Part shown: positions 29,844-39,075 of the stretch, piece after piece | Numbering within the stretch: position 1 is the first letter of the stretch | How the letters are laid out: every line of letters begins with the position of its first letter | Source of the DNA: Stutzerimonas kirkiae | Lineage (GTDB): Bacteria > Pseudomonadota > Gammaproteobacteria > Pseudomonadales > Pseudomonadaceae | NCBI RefSeq assembly: GCF_004327335.1 | Contig: NZ_QJUO01000007.1 | Span: 62,001-126,000, forward strand | Length of the DNA stretch: 64,000 bases | Direction of reading: 5' to 3' | Program-made: the position numbers and the translations under genes | The notes under the pieces: model-generated | The model's input: the letters and a program-made list of their open reading frames with translations, nothing else | The model's database searches: none | What the model was told of the DNA's origin: nothing

Positions 29844-30803
29844 TCATGCTGGCAGGATGGCATTGTTTCGCAGGAATTCACCGATCGCTTTCAGCAATTC
29901 GTGAGCGATAGGCAGGTGCGCATCGTCGTAGGAGGCCAATTGCTGCAGGCCGTGCTCGGGAACGATGCGCAGCATATGGTTCATGCCGTCGATCAGCGCC
30001 AGTTGCGCGTCAGGCCTGGCCTGATGCAGCCGTTGCGCATCCTTGACCTGCACCTGGATGTCGTTGCGGCCCTGGGCGATCAGCGTCGGTATCCGTACCG
30101 CGGCGAGGGCGTGGGCCGGGTCCTGGCGCAGCAGGGTAATCAGGTAGGGCTGCACGCTGGGCCTGAACAGGGCGTGCAGGGGCGCTGGCACTTCGTCGAC
30201 CTGGCGTCCGGCCTTGAGTTCGTCGAGCAGGTAACCGCTGCTGGCCAGCAGTGCCGGAGGCAGGCGCCCCTGCAGTTGCTCGCGCAGCAGCAGGTCGAGC
30301 GGTCGGCCACTGCCGGCCAGGCTGATCAATGCCGCCGCACCGCTGTGGGGGGCGGCCAGGCTGGCGACCAAGGCGCCTTCGCTGTGGCCGACCAGCAGCA
30401 GGGGGCCGAGGCGTGGGTCAGCCTGTAGGGTGCGCGACCAGGCCAGGGCGTCCTCGACGTAGCCTTCCAGGCTCAGGTCGCGCTCGTCCGGCGCGGTCGC
30501 GCGGCTGGCGGCGATGCCGCGCTTGTCGTAGCGCAGGCTGGCGATGCCCTGGCGGGCAAGGGCCTGGGCGAGTTTTTTCAGGGTGTCGCTGTGGGCCTGG
30601 GGGTTGTTGCCGTCGCGATCGGTGGGGCCGGAGCCGGCGATCAGCAGGGCGACCGGGACGGGGTGGTCGCGCTTGGGCAGCAGCAGGGTGCCGTATAGCG
30701 TTCCGCTATCGATCTTCTGCTGCATCGGCTGGCTGAGCAGGCTGTGGGAAAAGGCGTTGGGCATGAGCATCAGGAAGGTCGTGAGCAGTAGTAGGAGGCG
30801 CAT
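29844..30803 (-). CDS. Secreted alpha/beta hydrolase
   Basis: 319 residues. A signal peptide occupies about 1-19. The alpha/beta hydrolase fold has an N-terminal IAGSGPTDRDGNNP, the LRYDKRGIAAS turn, nucleophile Ser141 in VGHSEGALVAS, an acid near QGRNDIQV and a catalytic His in GMNHMLR. This is the periplasmic dienelactone-hydrolase/BAAT-like esterase group. The substrate is unknown. ATG 30803 chosen because the signal peptide starts there. It diverges from aroC. Confidence 0.85.
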   Translation of the reverse strand: MRLLLLLTTFLMLMPNAFSHSLLSQPMQQKIDSGTLYGTLLLPKRDHPVPVALLIAGSGPTDRDGNNPQAHSDTLKKLAQALARQGIASLRYDKRGIAASRATAPDERDLSLEGYVEDALAWSRTLQADPRLGPLLLVGHSEGALVASLAAPHSGAAALISLAGSGRPLDLLLREQLQGRLPPALLASSGYLLDELKAGRQVDEVPAPLHALFRPSVQPYLITLLRQDPAHALAAVRIPTLIAQGRNDIQVQVKDAQRLHQARPDAQLALIDGMNHMLRIVPEHGLQQLASYDDAHLPIAHELLKAIGEFLRNNAILPA

Positions 30804-30921
30804 GGAGTGTCTGGCGTCGGTTCGGGGAAGCACTATATAAGGTGCCACGGTACGGTTGCGATCTTGGAGTGTCGGGAGAGAGGAAAGTGCGGGGGTGGTC
30901 GTGCGGTACGCCCCCGATTGA

Positions 30922-30943
30922 CCAGACACTCTATTGCCAATCC
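30922..30943. repeat. Solo terminal repeat of the compound repeat family
   Basis: CCAGACACTCTATTGCCAATCC matches one inverted end of the compound repeats at 7772 and 20375, but no second end or core is nearby. It lies in the divergent hydrolase/aroC promoter region. Confidence 0.55.
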
Positions 30944-31083
30944 GCTCCAGCGAGACGGCGCGCGATCATCCTGGGCCTGCGACCGTGAGCCGGGGCGGGT
31001 TCGAAACGCCGAGTGGCGGCAAGCCGGCGGCGCTCAGGTATACTGCCTGACTTTTCCTACAGGCTGATCGCGGAGCGTCCTGC

Positions 31084-32175
31084 ATGTCCGGCAATACCTA
31101 CGGCAAGCTGTTCACCGTCACCACCGCCGGCGAGAGCCATGGTCCGGCCCTGGTCGCCATCGTCGACGGTTGCCCGCCGGGCCTGGAGCTTTCCCTGGAG
31201 GACCTGCAGCGCGATCTTGACCGGCGCAAGCCGGGCACCAGCCGGCATACCACCCAGCGCCAGGAGGCCGACGAGGTGGAAATCCTCTCCGGCGTGTTCG
31301 AGGGGCGTACCACTGGCTGCGCCATCGGCCTGTTGATCCGCAACACCGACCAGAAGTCCAAGGATTATTCGGCGATCAAGGATCTGTTCCGCCCGGCCCA
31401 TGCCGATTACACCTATCACCATAAGTACGGGCTGCGCGACTACCGGGGCGGTGGCCGCAGTTCCGCGCGGGAAACCGCCATGCGGGTGGCCGCGGGCGCG
31501 ATTGCCAAGAAGTACCTGGCCAGCCTCGGCATTACCGTGCGTGGCTATATGAGCCAGCTCGGCCCCATCGAGATTCCATTCAAGGGCTGGGACAGTGTCG
31601 GGCAGAACGCTTTCTTTTGCCCCGATGCGGACAAGGTGCCGGAGCTGGAGGCCTATATGGACCAGTTGCGGCGGGACCAGGATTCGGTCGGGGCGAAGAT
31701 CACCGTGGTCGCCGAAGGGGTGCTGCCGGGCCTCGGTGAGCCGATCTTCGATCGCCTGGACGCCGACCTGGCCCATGCCCTGATGAGCATCAACGCGGTC
31801 AAGGGCGTCGAGATCGGCGCCGGTTTCGCCAGCGTCGCCCAGCGTGGCACCGAGCATCGCGACGAGTTGACGCCCGAGGGGTTCATGTCCAACAACGCCG
31901 GCGGCATCCTCGGCGGTATTTCCAGTGGCCAGCCGATCGTCGCCCATATCGCCTTGAAGCCGACTTCCAGTATCACCATGCCGGGGCGTTCCATCGATGT
32001 CGATGGCAATCCGGTGGATGTGGTGACCAAGGGGCGCCACGACCCCTGCGTCGGCATTCGCGCCACGCCCATCGCCGAGGCGATGATGGCCATCGTGCTG
32101 CTCGATCACCTGCTGCGCCATCGGGCGCAGAATGCCAATGTGCAGGTGAATACGCCGGTGTTGGGGCAGCTATGA
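31084..32175 (+). CDS. aroC: Chorismate synthase
   Basis: 363 residues. Family signatures [18 protein letters not shown] (about 17-34) and, later, [20 protein letters not shown]-binding residues include the [12 protein letters not shown] stretch. It converts EPSP to chorismate with reduced FMN, the last step of the shared aromatic pathway. Its stop overlaps the start of the ARD-like gene by four bases. Confidence 0.97.
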   Translation: MSGNTYGKLFTVTTAGESHGPALVAIVDGCPPGLELSLEDLQRDLDRRKPGTSRHTTQRQEADEVEILSGVFEGRTTGCAIGLLIRNTDQKSKDYSAIKDLFRPAHADYTYHHKYGLRDYRGGGRSSARETAMRVAAGAIAKKYLASLGITVRGYMSQLGPIEIPFKGWDSVGQNAFFCPDADKVPELEAYMDQLRRDQDSVGAKITVVAEGVLPGLGEPIFDRLDADLAHALMSINAVKGVEIGAGFASVAQRGTEHRDELTPEGFMSNNAGGILGGISSGQPIVAHIALKPTSSITMPGRSIDVDGNPVDVVTKGRHDPCVGIRATPIAEAMMAIVLLDHLLRHRAQNANVQVNTPVLGQL

Positions 32176-32699
32176 GCATTCTGGGCATCTATCAGCAAGA
32201 GCATCCCGAGCAGCCGCTCAAGATGTTGACCCACCATGAGGACATCGCCGCCGAACTGGCACCGCTCGCTGTCACTCTGGAGCGCTGGCAGCCGGATGCA
32301 CCGCTCTCGGCCACGGCGACCGGCGATGAGCTGCTGGCGGCCTACCGGCAGCCGGTCGCCGCATTGCTGGAGGGGGGGGGCTACTCTGAGCATGCGCTGC
32401 TTCGCCATGATCATCCGAGCCTGGCGGGGCGCCTGGGCGAGCATCGCCAGGTTGGCGGCGAGGCATTGCTATGCCTGTCTGGCCGGGCGCTGATCAGCCT
32501 GCCGCATGGCGAGTATGTCTACCGGGTGCTGTGCGAGCGGCATGATCTGCTCATCCTTCCCGCGGGCACGCTGCACTGGCTGGACATGGGCGATAACCCC
32601 TATTTCGTGGTGATCCGCTGCACCCGTGACGGGGAGTCGGAGGCGAGCGGAAACCCGATCGCCGAGCGCTTTCCAGGGCTGGACGACCTGGGGCTCTGA
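32172..32699 (+). CDS. Acireductone dioxygenase-like cupin with altered metal site
   Basis: 175 residues, clearly related to acireductone dioxygenase: [31 protein letters not shown] matches the ARD C-terminal half. In ARD the metal is held by His-x-His-(x)3-Glu plus a distal His. Here the equivalents are His91, Gln93, Glu97 and His135, so one histidine ligand is replaced by glutamine. Catalysis as a classical ARD is therefore doubtful. It overlaps aroC by ATGA and is not next to other methionine-salvage genes. It may be a divergent paralogue with another role. Confidence 0.8.
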   Translation: MSILGIYQQEHPEQPLKMLTHHEDIAAELAPLAVTLERWQPDAPLSATATGDELLAAYRQPVAALLEGGGYSEHALLRHDHPSLAGRLGEHRQVGGEALLCLSGRALISLPHGEYVYRVLCERHDLLILPAGTLHWLDMGDNPYFVVIRCTRDGESEASGNPIAERFPGLDDLGL

Positions 32700-32804
32700 G
32701 CCCCATGCCTTAACATGTTTGTGCGGCTTGCGGAGAGAAGCCGCTGCTCGAGCCCTTCACCCTGTCGGTCAAGCGTATGGCTCAGGTGTGGCGCACTACG
32801 GGCT

Positions 32805-32829
32805 CCCTTCTCCTCTTGCGGGAGAAGGG
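32805..32829. repeat. CCCTTCTCC hairpin in the aroC-betT gap
   Basis: Perfect nine-base arms CCCTTCTCC/GGAGAAGGG with a short loop. The 32700-33359 stretch holds no supported gene; besides this hairpin it contains a second palindrome at 33068-33108 and the betT leader. Confidence 0.5.
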
Positions 32830-33067
32830 CTGGGGAAGAGGCGCCCGCCAGGGCGTTGCTGCAATAGCACTCGGCCCCGGACTGTCTGGCGGCAGCCCTT
32901 TTCCCGCGAGGGGGGAAGTCCGCATATGGCCGGCCGCCTGTAGCCGCGTTTCCCCGCTATTCGTTCTGGCAAGGACGTTGAAAGACATGCCTCTGATCCC
33001 CTGTGTTTCACGTGTTCGAAGGGCTGCGATCGGGTAGAAGCAGTCGGAAGCTGGGGGCGGTATCCAC

Positions 33068-33108
33068 GCAGGGTGCGCCGTGCGCGTCGGGGAGATGGCG
33101 CACCCTGC
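33068..33108. repeat. GGGTGCGCC-type hairpin
   Basis: Arms GCAGGGTGCGCC and GGCGCACCCTGC, 12 bp perfect. The same arm sequence occurs in hairpins at 35466-35524 and 47623-47682, and as single arms near 1846 and 8531. Confidence 0.6.
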
Positions 33109-33359
33109 AACGGCTGCAAGCTCACCCCTCTAGCCTGGGCCTGTTCCTTCCCGGCGGTTTGCTCCGGCATCGTTCGAAACTTCGCGGCCAAGGCCGTTCC
33201 CGCAGCCATGCCGAGCCGGGTGGCACTTTAATGGCGCTTGCGTTGTCCTAATCGTCGCCTGGGCCGCAAGGTCCTGCCCTGCAACATCCGGGAAACCTTC
33301 CCGCTCTCTTCATGATCGTCACGATCACGCCTTCTCATCAGCGAAAGGAGCATTCGCTC

Positions 33360-35441
33360 ATGTCCGATCCGCAAGCCAGGCCATCGCGCTGGCAGACCAC
33401 GATTCTCTGGCCCGTTTTCATCCCCGCTGTATTGTTCGCCACCTTGCTGGTGGTCGGCACCATCAGCCGACCGGAATTAGCCAGCGAGGCCTTCGCCTCG
33501 ATGCTGGCGTATATCACCGCTAATTTTGGCTGGTTCTATATGCTGGCCGTGTCACTGTTCCTGATGTTCGTGGTGCTGGTGGCCTGCAGCAAGTGGGGGC
33601 GCATCAAGCTGGGGCCGGATCATGCCGAGCCGCAGTACAGCTTCCCGGCCTGGTTCGCCATGTTGTTTTCCGCGGGCTATGGCATTGCCTTGCTGTTCTT
33701 CGGGGTGGCCGAGCCAGTGCTGCATTACGCCGACCCACCCGAAGGCGCGCAGGGGCAGACGCTGGATGCGGCACGGCAGGCCATGCAGATCGCCTTCTTC
33801 CATTGGGGCTTTCATATCTGGGCGATCTACGGGCTGGTCGGGCTGGTGCTGGCGTATTTTTCCTTTCGCCATGGGCTGCCGCTGGCGATCCGTTCCGCAC
33901 TCTACCCGCTGATCGGCGACCGTATCTATGGGCCGATCGGGCATGCGGTGGATATCTTCGCCATCCTTGGCACGTTGTTCGGCATCGCCACCACCCTGGG
34001 GTTGTCCGTAGCGCAGATGAATGCCGGGATGAACTACCTGTGGAATGACATTCCGGTCAGCACCGGCGTGCAGATCGCCTGTATCGCGGTCATCACCACC
34101 ATGACCATGGGCTCGGTGGTGGCGGGCATGGACAAAGGCATCAAGACCCTGGCGATCCTCAATATGGTGATCGCCACGGCGTTGATGCTGTTCGTGTTCC
34201 TGGTCGGCCCGACCATCTTCATCCTGGAAACCTTTCTGGAGAACACCGGGCGCTACCTGAACAATATCGTCGAGCGCACCTTCAACCTGCAGGCTTACTC
34301 GCGCAGCGACTGGATCGGCAACTGGACGCTGTTCATCTTCGGCTGGACCATCGCCTGGGCGCCCTTCGTTGGTCTGTTCATCGCCAAGATCAGCCGGGGC
34401 CGCACCATTCGCCAGTTCGTCTTCGGCGTGATGCTGGTGCCGACCCTCTTCACCTTCTTCTGGTTCTCGGTGTTCGGCGACACCGCCCTGCACCTGATCA
34501 TCAACGAAGGCTATACCTCGCTGATCGGCGAGGTGAAGGCCGATAACGCCATCGCCTTGTTCAAGCTGTTCGAACTGTTGCCGCTGACTTCCATCGTCTC
34601 CGGCATCACTATCCTGCTGATCGCCCTGTTCTTCGTCACCTCGGCGGACTCCGGGGCGCTGGTAGTCGACTCGCTGGCCTCTGGCGGAGTGATGAATACG
34701 CCGGTCTGGCAGCGGGCCTTCTGGGCCATCCTCAGTGGCACCCTGGCTTCGGTGCTGCTGCTGGCGGGCGGTCTCAAGGCATTGCAGAGCATGGCTATCG
34801 CCAGTGCGCTGCCGTTCGCCATCATCATGCTGCTGTCGGCGTTGGGCATGTGGCGGGCGCTGGTGATCGAAGGGCACCGGGAAACCAGCATGCGCTATTC
34901 GCAGCAGGCCGGGCGCTACTGTGCGCCGAACGGGCCGACACTGTGGAAGAAGCGCCTGGCCGGGATCGTCAATTTTCCGCGCAAGGATGAGGTCGAGCAT
35001 TTCGTCCGGCGCACCGTGCTGCCGAGCATGATCCGCGTTGGCAAGGGCCTGGAGGAACAAGGCTGGCCGGCCCGGGTGAGCTACGACGACGATCTGGGGC
35101 GCGCCTGGCTGGAGGTGGTCAAGCCCGAGCAGCTCGACTTCCTCTACGAGATACGCCTGCGCGAATACGCCCGGCCATCCTTCGCCTACCCGCAGATGGA
35201 CCGTTCCGAGGAGGCGGACGAGCACTACTATCGGGCCGAGGTGTTCCTGCGCCGTGGCGGACAGTCCTACGACATCTATGGCTACGACAAGGCGGAGATC
35301 ATCAGCGATATCCTCGACCAGTTCGAGAAGTACCTGCACTTCCTGCATATCTCCCCCGGCAACCTGCCGTGGAACATGGCCGAGCACGATGAAATGCTGC
35401 AGCAGGAGGGTGGCGAAGGAGCATCCGAGAAGGGCAGCTAG
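33360..35441 (+). CDS. betT: BCCT family choline/betaine transporter (BetT-like)
   Basis: 693 residues. Twelve predicted membrane segments cover about 20-515, with the BCCT hallmarks WSKWGRIKLG-type loop (ACSKWGRIKLGP), FSAGYGIALLFFGVAEP, and the substrate-box region GWTIAWAPFVGLFIAKISRGRT. A long cytosolic C-terminal domain (about 520-693) is the osmosensing extension of BetT proteins. It imports choline or a related quaternary amine with protons or sodium. Start fixed by AAAGGAG upstream of ATG 33360. It stands just before the amidase/ABC cluster on the same strand but 324 bases away. Confidence 0.93.
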   Translation: MSDPQARPSRWQTTILWPVFIPAVLFATLLVVGTISRPELASEAFASMLAYITANFGWFYMLAVSLFLMFVVLVACSKWGRIKLGPDHAEPQYSFPAWFAMLFSAGYGIALLFFGVAEPVLHYADPPEGAQGQTLDAARQAMQIAFFHWGFHIWAIYGLVGLVLAYFSFRHGLPLAIRSALYPLIGDRIYGPIGHAVDIFAILGTLFGIATTLGLSVAQMNAGMNYLWNDIPVSTGVQIACIAVITTMTMGSVVAGMDKGIKTLAILNMVIATALMLFVFLVGPTIFILETFLENTGRYLNNIVERTFNLQAYSRSDWIGNWTLFIFGWTIAWAPFVGLFIAKISRGRTIRQFVFGVMLVPTLFTFFWFSVFGDTALHLIINEGYTSLIGEVKADNAIALFKLFELLPLTSIVSGITILLIALFFVTSADSGALVVDSLASGGVMNTPVWQRAFWAILSGTLASVLLLAGGLKALQSMAIASALPFAIIMLLSALGMWRALVIEGHRETSMRYSQQAGRYCAPNGPTLWKKRLAGIVNFPRKDEVEHFVRRTVLPSMIRVGKGLEEQGWPARVSYDDDLGRAWLEVVKPEQLDFLYEIRLREYARPSFAYPQMDRSEEADEHYYRAEVFLRRGGQSYDIYGYDKAEIISDILDQFEKYLHFLHISPGNLPWNMAEHDEMLQQEGGEGASEKGS

Positions 35442-35465
35442 CAACTGTCGCGACAGCCTTGCGCA

Positions 35466-35524
35466 GGGTGCGCCGCCGCGTACCAGGGATAGCTGTCGAT
35501 CGCCCGGGTGCGCATGGCGCACCC
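35466..35524. repeat. GGGTGCGCC-type hairpin after betT
   Basis: Arms GGGTGCGCC (35466-35474) and GGCGCACCC (35516-35524), 25 bases after the betT stop. May double as the betT terminator. Confidence 0.55.
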
Positions 35525-35668
35525 GGCGCGTGCATACGATGTGTGCGCCGGCTTGCCTCAGGCAGGCCGGCGTTTTTGTCTGCGGATGCGCTGCTTTTCC
35601 TGCCTTGTGGTGGGTTTGCACTGCCTCGGTGCGAAATGTCGCGATACGCATGGTTTTGGGGCGAAAAT

Positions 35669-35687
35669 AATCAACAAAATCAACAAA
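35669..35687 (+). promoter_or_regulatory. Tandem AATCAACAA repeats upstream of the amidase gene
   Basis: Two head-to-tail copies of a nine-base unit (AATCAACAA) about 80 bases before the amidase start, with a third copy at 35872-35880 inside its first 40 codons. The surrounding promoter and the first ~130 bases of the gene are notably AT-richer than the cluster. A TTGACG (35694) could be a -35 element. Likely operator for the cluster's DeoR protein, by position only. Confidence 0.4.
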
Positions 35688-35765
35688 ACCCACTTGACGG
35701 TTTAAATCCAAAATAGCCAAATATCACTCGAGCCAAACATCTCCTTTTCGGTAGAAGGCCGAGAT

Positions 35766-37178
35766 ATGAGCGATTTCGCAAAAATACCTAGTGTCCTTGA
35801 TGCATCGGCAGCGATACGGGAGTGTCGTCTTGATCCGGCGTCCCTGGTAAGGGATTGCATAGATTCAATAAAATCAACAAATCAGTCACTTAATGCGTTT
35901 GGCGATCTTTACGAGGAGGCGGCGCTGGAGCAGGCCCGCGAGATGGCGCGGGAGGCTCGTGTCGGGCGGGTGCGCGGGCCATTGCACGGTGTGCCTTTCG
36001 GCATCAAGGATCTGTTCTACACCCAGGGCCTGCGTACCACGCGGGGTTCGCTGACGGCCCTGGATTTCGTGCCCGAGCGGGACGCACCGATCATTCGCCG
36101 CCTGAAGCAGGCTGGCGGCATCATCCTCGGCAAGACCGCGACCACCGAGTTCGGCTGGACGGGCGCGAGCACTTCGCGGGTGTTCGGTAATGGCCGTACA
36201 CCCTGGGACCAGCGGCTGACCAGCGGCGGGTCCAGTTCCGGTTCGGCGATTGCGGTGGCGGCGCGCATGGTGCCGGCCGCGCTCGGTTCGGATGGCGGCG
36301 GTTCGGTGCGCATTCCCAGCGCCTTCTGTGGCACCTTCGCGCTCAAGGCCACGCTCGGGCGCATCCCGACCTGGCCCTGGTCGGCCACCGAGATGCTCAG
36401 CCATGCCGGGCCGATCACCCGCACCGTGCGTGACAGCGCGCTGCTGTTCGATGTGCTGAGCGGGCCGGACGCGCTGGACCATCAGGCGCTGCCGGCCCCG
36501 CAGGCATCCTACCTGGCCGCGTGCGAGGCACCCCTGGTGCCGCTCCGGGTGGCTTACTGCAGGACGCTGTTCGATGTCGCCGTCGATCCGCAGATCGCCG
36601 CCGCGGTGGACGCCGCGGTGTCGCAGATGCGCGAGGAGCTGGGCGTTGCGGTCGAGGAAATCCACCTGGACTGGCAGGACCCGGTACGCATATTCGAGAC
36701 CCTCTGGGCGGCCGGCCGCGGGATCGCCTACGGCAAGACCCTGGCGGACCGCCTGGACTTGCTCGACCCGGGGTTCGCCAGGCTTATCGAGGGGGCCGGG
36801 CGTTTCGACCTGGAGCAGTACCTGGATGCCAGCCGGGCGCGCGCGCAGTTCTCCAACCAGGTGCAGCAGTTGTTCGAGGGTTATGACCTGCTGCTGCTGC
36901 CGACGCTGCCGGTGTTGCCGTTCAGCGCCGATGCGGTCGCGCCGCCAGGCTTCGAGCGCCCGGATTCGCTGGTGCCATGGGCGGCGTGGACCCCCTTCAC
37001 CTATCCCTTCAACATCACCGGCAACCCGGCGGCGAGCATTCCCTGTGGCGTCAGCCGCGAGGGCCTGCCGATCGGCCTGCAGGTGGTGGGCGCGCGCCAT
37101 CAGGAGGGCGCCGTGTTCAACCTGTGCGCCCACCTGGAGGCGATCAACCCCTGGGAGCAGCGCATCCCGGACTTGTGA
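35766..37178 (+). CDS. Amidase-signature family amidohydrolase
   Basis: 470 residues, amidase signature (GatA/AtzF-like) fold. The Ser-cisSer-Lys triad is visible: Lys81 in FGIKDLF, cis-Ser about 156 in TSGGSSSGSA, nucleophile Ser180 in LGSDGGGSVRIP. It hydrolyses a carboxamide, carbamate or urea-type bond; the substrate is unknown. First gene of a ten-gene same-strand cluster with an oligopeptide-type ABC transporter, a second amidohydrolase, two kinases and a phosphatase. The 5' end is AT-richer than the rest of the gene. Confidence 0.9.
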   Translation: MSDFAKIPSVLDASAAIRECRLDPASLVRDCIDSIKSTNQSLNAFGDLYEEAALEQAREMAREARVGRVRGPLHGVPFGIKDLFYTQGLRTTRGSLTALDFVPERDAPIIRRLKQAGGIILGKTATTEFGWTGASTSRVFGNGRTPWDQRLTSGGSSSGSAIAVAARMVPAALGSDGGGSVRIPSAFCGTFALKATLGRIPTWPWSATEMLSHAGPITRTVRDSALLFDVLSGPDALDHQALPAPQASYLAACEAPLVPLRVAYCRTLFDVAVDPQIAAAVDAAVSQMREELGVAVEEIHLDWQDPVRIFETLWAAGRGIAYGKTLADRLDLLDPGFARLIEGAGRFDLEQYLDASRARAQFSNQVQQLFEGYDLLLLPTLPVLPFSADAVAPPGFERPDSLVPWAAWTPFTYPFNITGNPAASIPCGVSREGLPIGLQVVGARHQEGAVFNLCAHLEAINPWEQRIPDL

Positions 37179-37269
37179 CCCGCGCGCCCAGAGCAGGCCG
37201 TGCAGAAGCCTGCCCGGCGTCACCTTTGCCAATCGCTTTTTGCATTCACGGATATAAAGGAGTCAAACG

Positions 37270-38835
37270 ATGCCAAGTATCAATCGCCGAAAGTTTTTGA
37301 AAGGGGCTTCGATCGCCGGTGCGGCCGCCATGGCCGTCAGGATCAACCCGGATTTCCTGATGAGTTCGGCCTTCGCCGCCGAGGGCAGGACACTGACCTT
37401 CTACTCGGCGGAAAACCTGACCGGCAACTGGGACCCGTCCTCCCACAGCACGCTGGCGCAGATGAACCTGGAGAGTTTCGTGTTCGGTACGCTGTGCCGG
37501 GCGCCGATGACCATGGCCAACCCCGATGAACTGAAGATGGAGCTGGCCGAGTCGATCACGCCGATCGATCGCCACACCCTGGAAATCACCCTGAAGAAGG
37601 GCATCAGTTTCCATGATGGCAGCCCGTTCTCGGCCAGGGACGTGAAGGCCACCTTCGAGTACGCGTCGCGCCCGGATCGCCCGGCGCAGAACTATCCGGG
37701 AACCTGCAAGGTGCATGTGCTGGATGACTACACCTGCCGTGTCGACACCAGCGAGCAGGGTTATCCGGCCAGCCTCTATATCCTGTTGTCGGCGTTCCTG
37801 CCGATCATGTCCGCCAACGATATCGAGGCCGGCAGTCTGTCGCAGAGAGCGAATGGCACCGGGCCGTTCCGCTTCGTCGAACAGAAGGGCAACACCTCGG
37901 TGCTCGAGGCCTTCGACGGCTACTACCTGGGCAAGCCGAAGATCCCCGGCCTGAACTTCGTCTTCGTCGGCGATGCCACCACCCGGGTCATGGCGTTGCT
38001 CAATGGCGAGGCCGACCTGATCGAGCGCCTGGAGCCCGAGCAGATCCAGACCATCCAGAAACGCAAGGACATGGCGCTGCACAAGCTGGTCTCGGTGGAG
38101 AACAAGTACCTGTGGTTCCGCTGTTCCAAGCCGCCGTTCAATGACCCGCGGGTGCGCCTGGCCGCCTGCCACGCGATCGACCGCGAGATGATCCTCGAAC
38201 TACTCGGCGAGGCCGGCCACCCCTGCGCCTCGCATATCTCGCCGGTCAAGTTCGGCTACACCGATGTGCCGAACTATCCGGAGTTCGACCCGCAGAAATG
38301 CCAGGCGCTGCTGGCCGAGGCCGGCTATCCGAACGGCCAGGGTCTGCCGCCGCTGGAGTACATCACTTCGGTCGGTTTCTACCCCAAGACCCAGGAGTAC
38401 GGCGAGCTGATCACCGCCATGCTGCAGGCGCAGGGTTTCCCGGTGGAGCTCAACGTGATGGAAGTGGCCGCCTGGAACGAGCGGCTATACGACCGCCCCA
38501 ATGGCGGCCCCGGCCATATGATCGACTGTGGCTGGGCTTCCGGCTCGCCGGAGCCGGATCTGGTGCTGCGCACCCACTTCCACTCCAGTTCAAAGCGCAT
38601 CACCGGCATCGAGGACAAGGAAATCGATGCTGCGCTGGACAAGGAGCAGGGCATCGAGGACCTGGAGGAACGCAAGCGCGTGCTGCAGACGGAGACCCTG
38701 CCGCTGCTGGCGGCCAAGGTGCCGTCCTACGCGCTCTTCACCTCGGTGTTCTTCCATGCCATGCGCGCGGACCTGAAGGGGCTGTTCATCTACCCCAACG
38801 GGCAGATGGATGCCGCCGCCGCCGAGTACGTCTGA
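37270..38835 (+). CDS. Tat-exported ABC substrate-binding protein (peptide/nickel family 5)
   Basis: 521 residues. A twin-arginine signal NRRKFLKGASIAGAAAMAV, cut near SSAFA-AE (about residue 37), shows folded export. The family-5 binding protein core includes ITLKKGISFHDGSPFSARDVKATFEYA at about 100-125 and AACHAIDREMILELL later. It captures the cluster's substrate in the periplasm and delivers it to the permeases encoded downstream. Strong AAAGGAG ribosome site. The stop codon overlaps the left end of a MITE-like repeat. Confidence 0.92.
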   Translation: MPSINRRKFLKGASIAGAAAMAVRINPDFLMSSAFAAEGRTLTFYSAENLTGNWDPSSHSTLAQMNLESFVFGTLCRAPMTMANPDELKMELAESITPIDRHTLEITLKKGISFHDGSPFSARDVKATFEYASRPDRPAQNYPGTCKVHVLDDYTCRVDTSEQGYPASLYILLSAFLPIMSANDIEAGSLSQRANGTGPFRFVEQKGNTSVLEAFDGYYLGKPKIPGLNFVFVGDATTRVMALLNGEADLIERLEPEQIQTIQKRKDMALHKLVSVENKYLWFRCSKPPFNDPRVRLAACHAIDREMILELLGEAGHPCASHISPVKFGYTDVPNYPEFDPQKCQALLAEAGYPNGQGLPPLEYITSVGFYPKTQEYGELITAMLQAQGFPVELNVMEVAAWNERLYDRPNGGPGHMIDCGWASGSPEPDLVLRTHFHSSSKRITGIEDKEIDAALDKEQGIEDLEERKRVLQTETLPLLAAKVPSYALFTSVFFHAMRADLKGLFIYPNGQMDAAAAEYV

Positions 38836-38975
38836 GAACCTGCTCACGATCTGCTGCGCGTCGGCCCTGCTGCGTTAAAAACAGGCTCGGAATGCTCATT
38901 TACCACTTGTAAACTCCGCTTCCTCGCCTGTTTTTGCCTTGCAGGACCTGGCTCGCGAGATCGTGAACAGGTTCT
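38835..38975. repeat. MITE-like element (copy 2) inside the transporter operon
   Basis: Left end AGAACCTGCTCACGATCT at 38835-38852 and right end AGATCGTGAACAGGTTCT at 38958-38975 are inverted with one mismatch. The interior shares sequence with copy 1 at 1910-2152. It starts within the stop codon of the binding-protein gene and separates it from the permease genes, so it can form a long hairpin in the operon mRNA. Confidence 0.7.
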
Positions 38976-39075
38976 GAACCACGCGGCGCCGCCCGGCGCC
39001 GTCTTCTGAAACCCGCTGCATCCCGCCCGCTACGGCGGGAAGGGATGCCGCTGCCTGCCGACCGGGAGCACCGAC

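Noticed and set aside
32172..32699. Calling the gene mtnD (true acireductone dioxygenase)
   Set aside because: One of the four metal ligands is Gln and no methionine-salvage genes are adjacent, so the symbol is withheld.
33360..35441. Including betT in the ten-gene cluster
   Set aside because: A hairpin and a 324-base gap with its own promoter-like region separate it from the amidase gene; co-function cannot be shown.
33552..35720. 722-codon open frame opposite betT
   Set aside because: Low-complexity, His/Gln/Asp-rich translation opposite a well-supported transporter gene; no domain or ribosome site.
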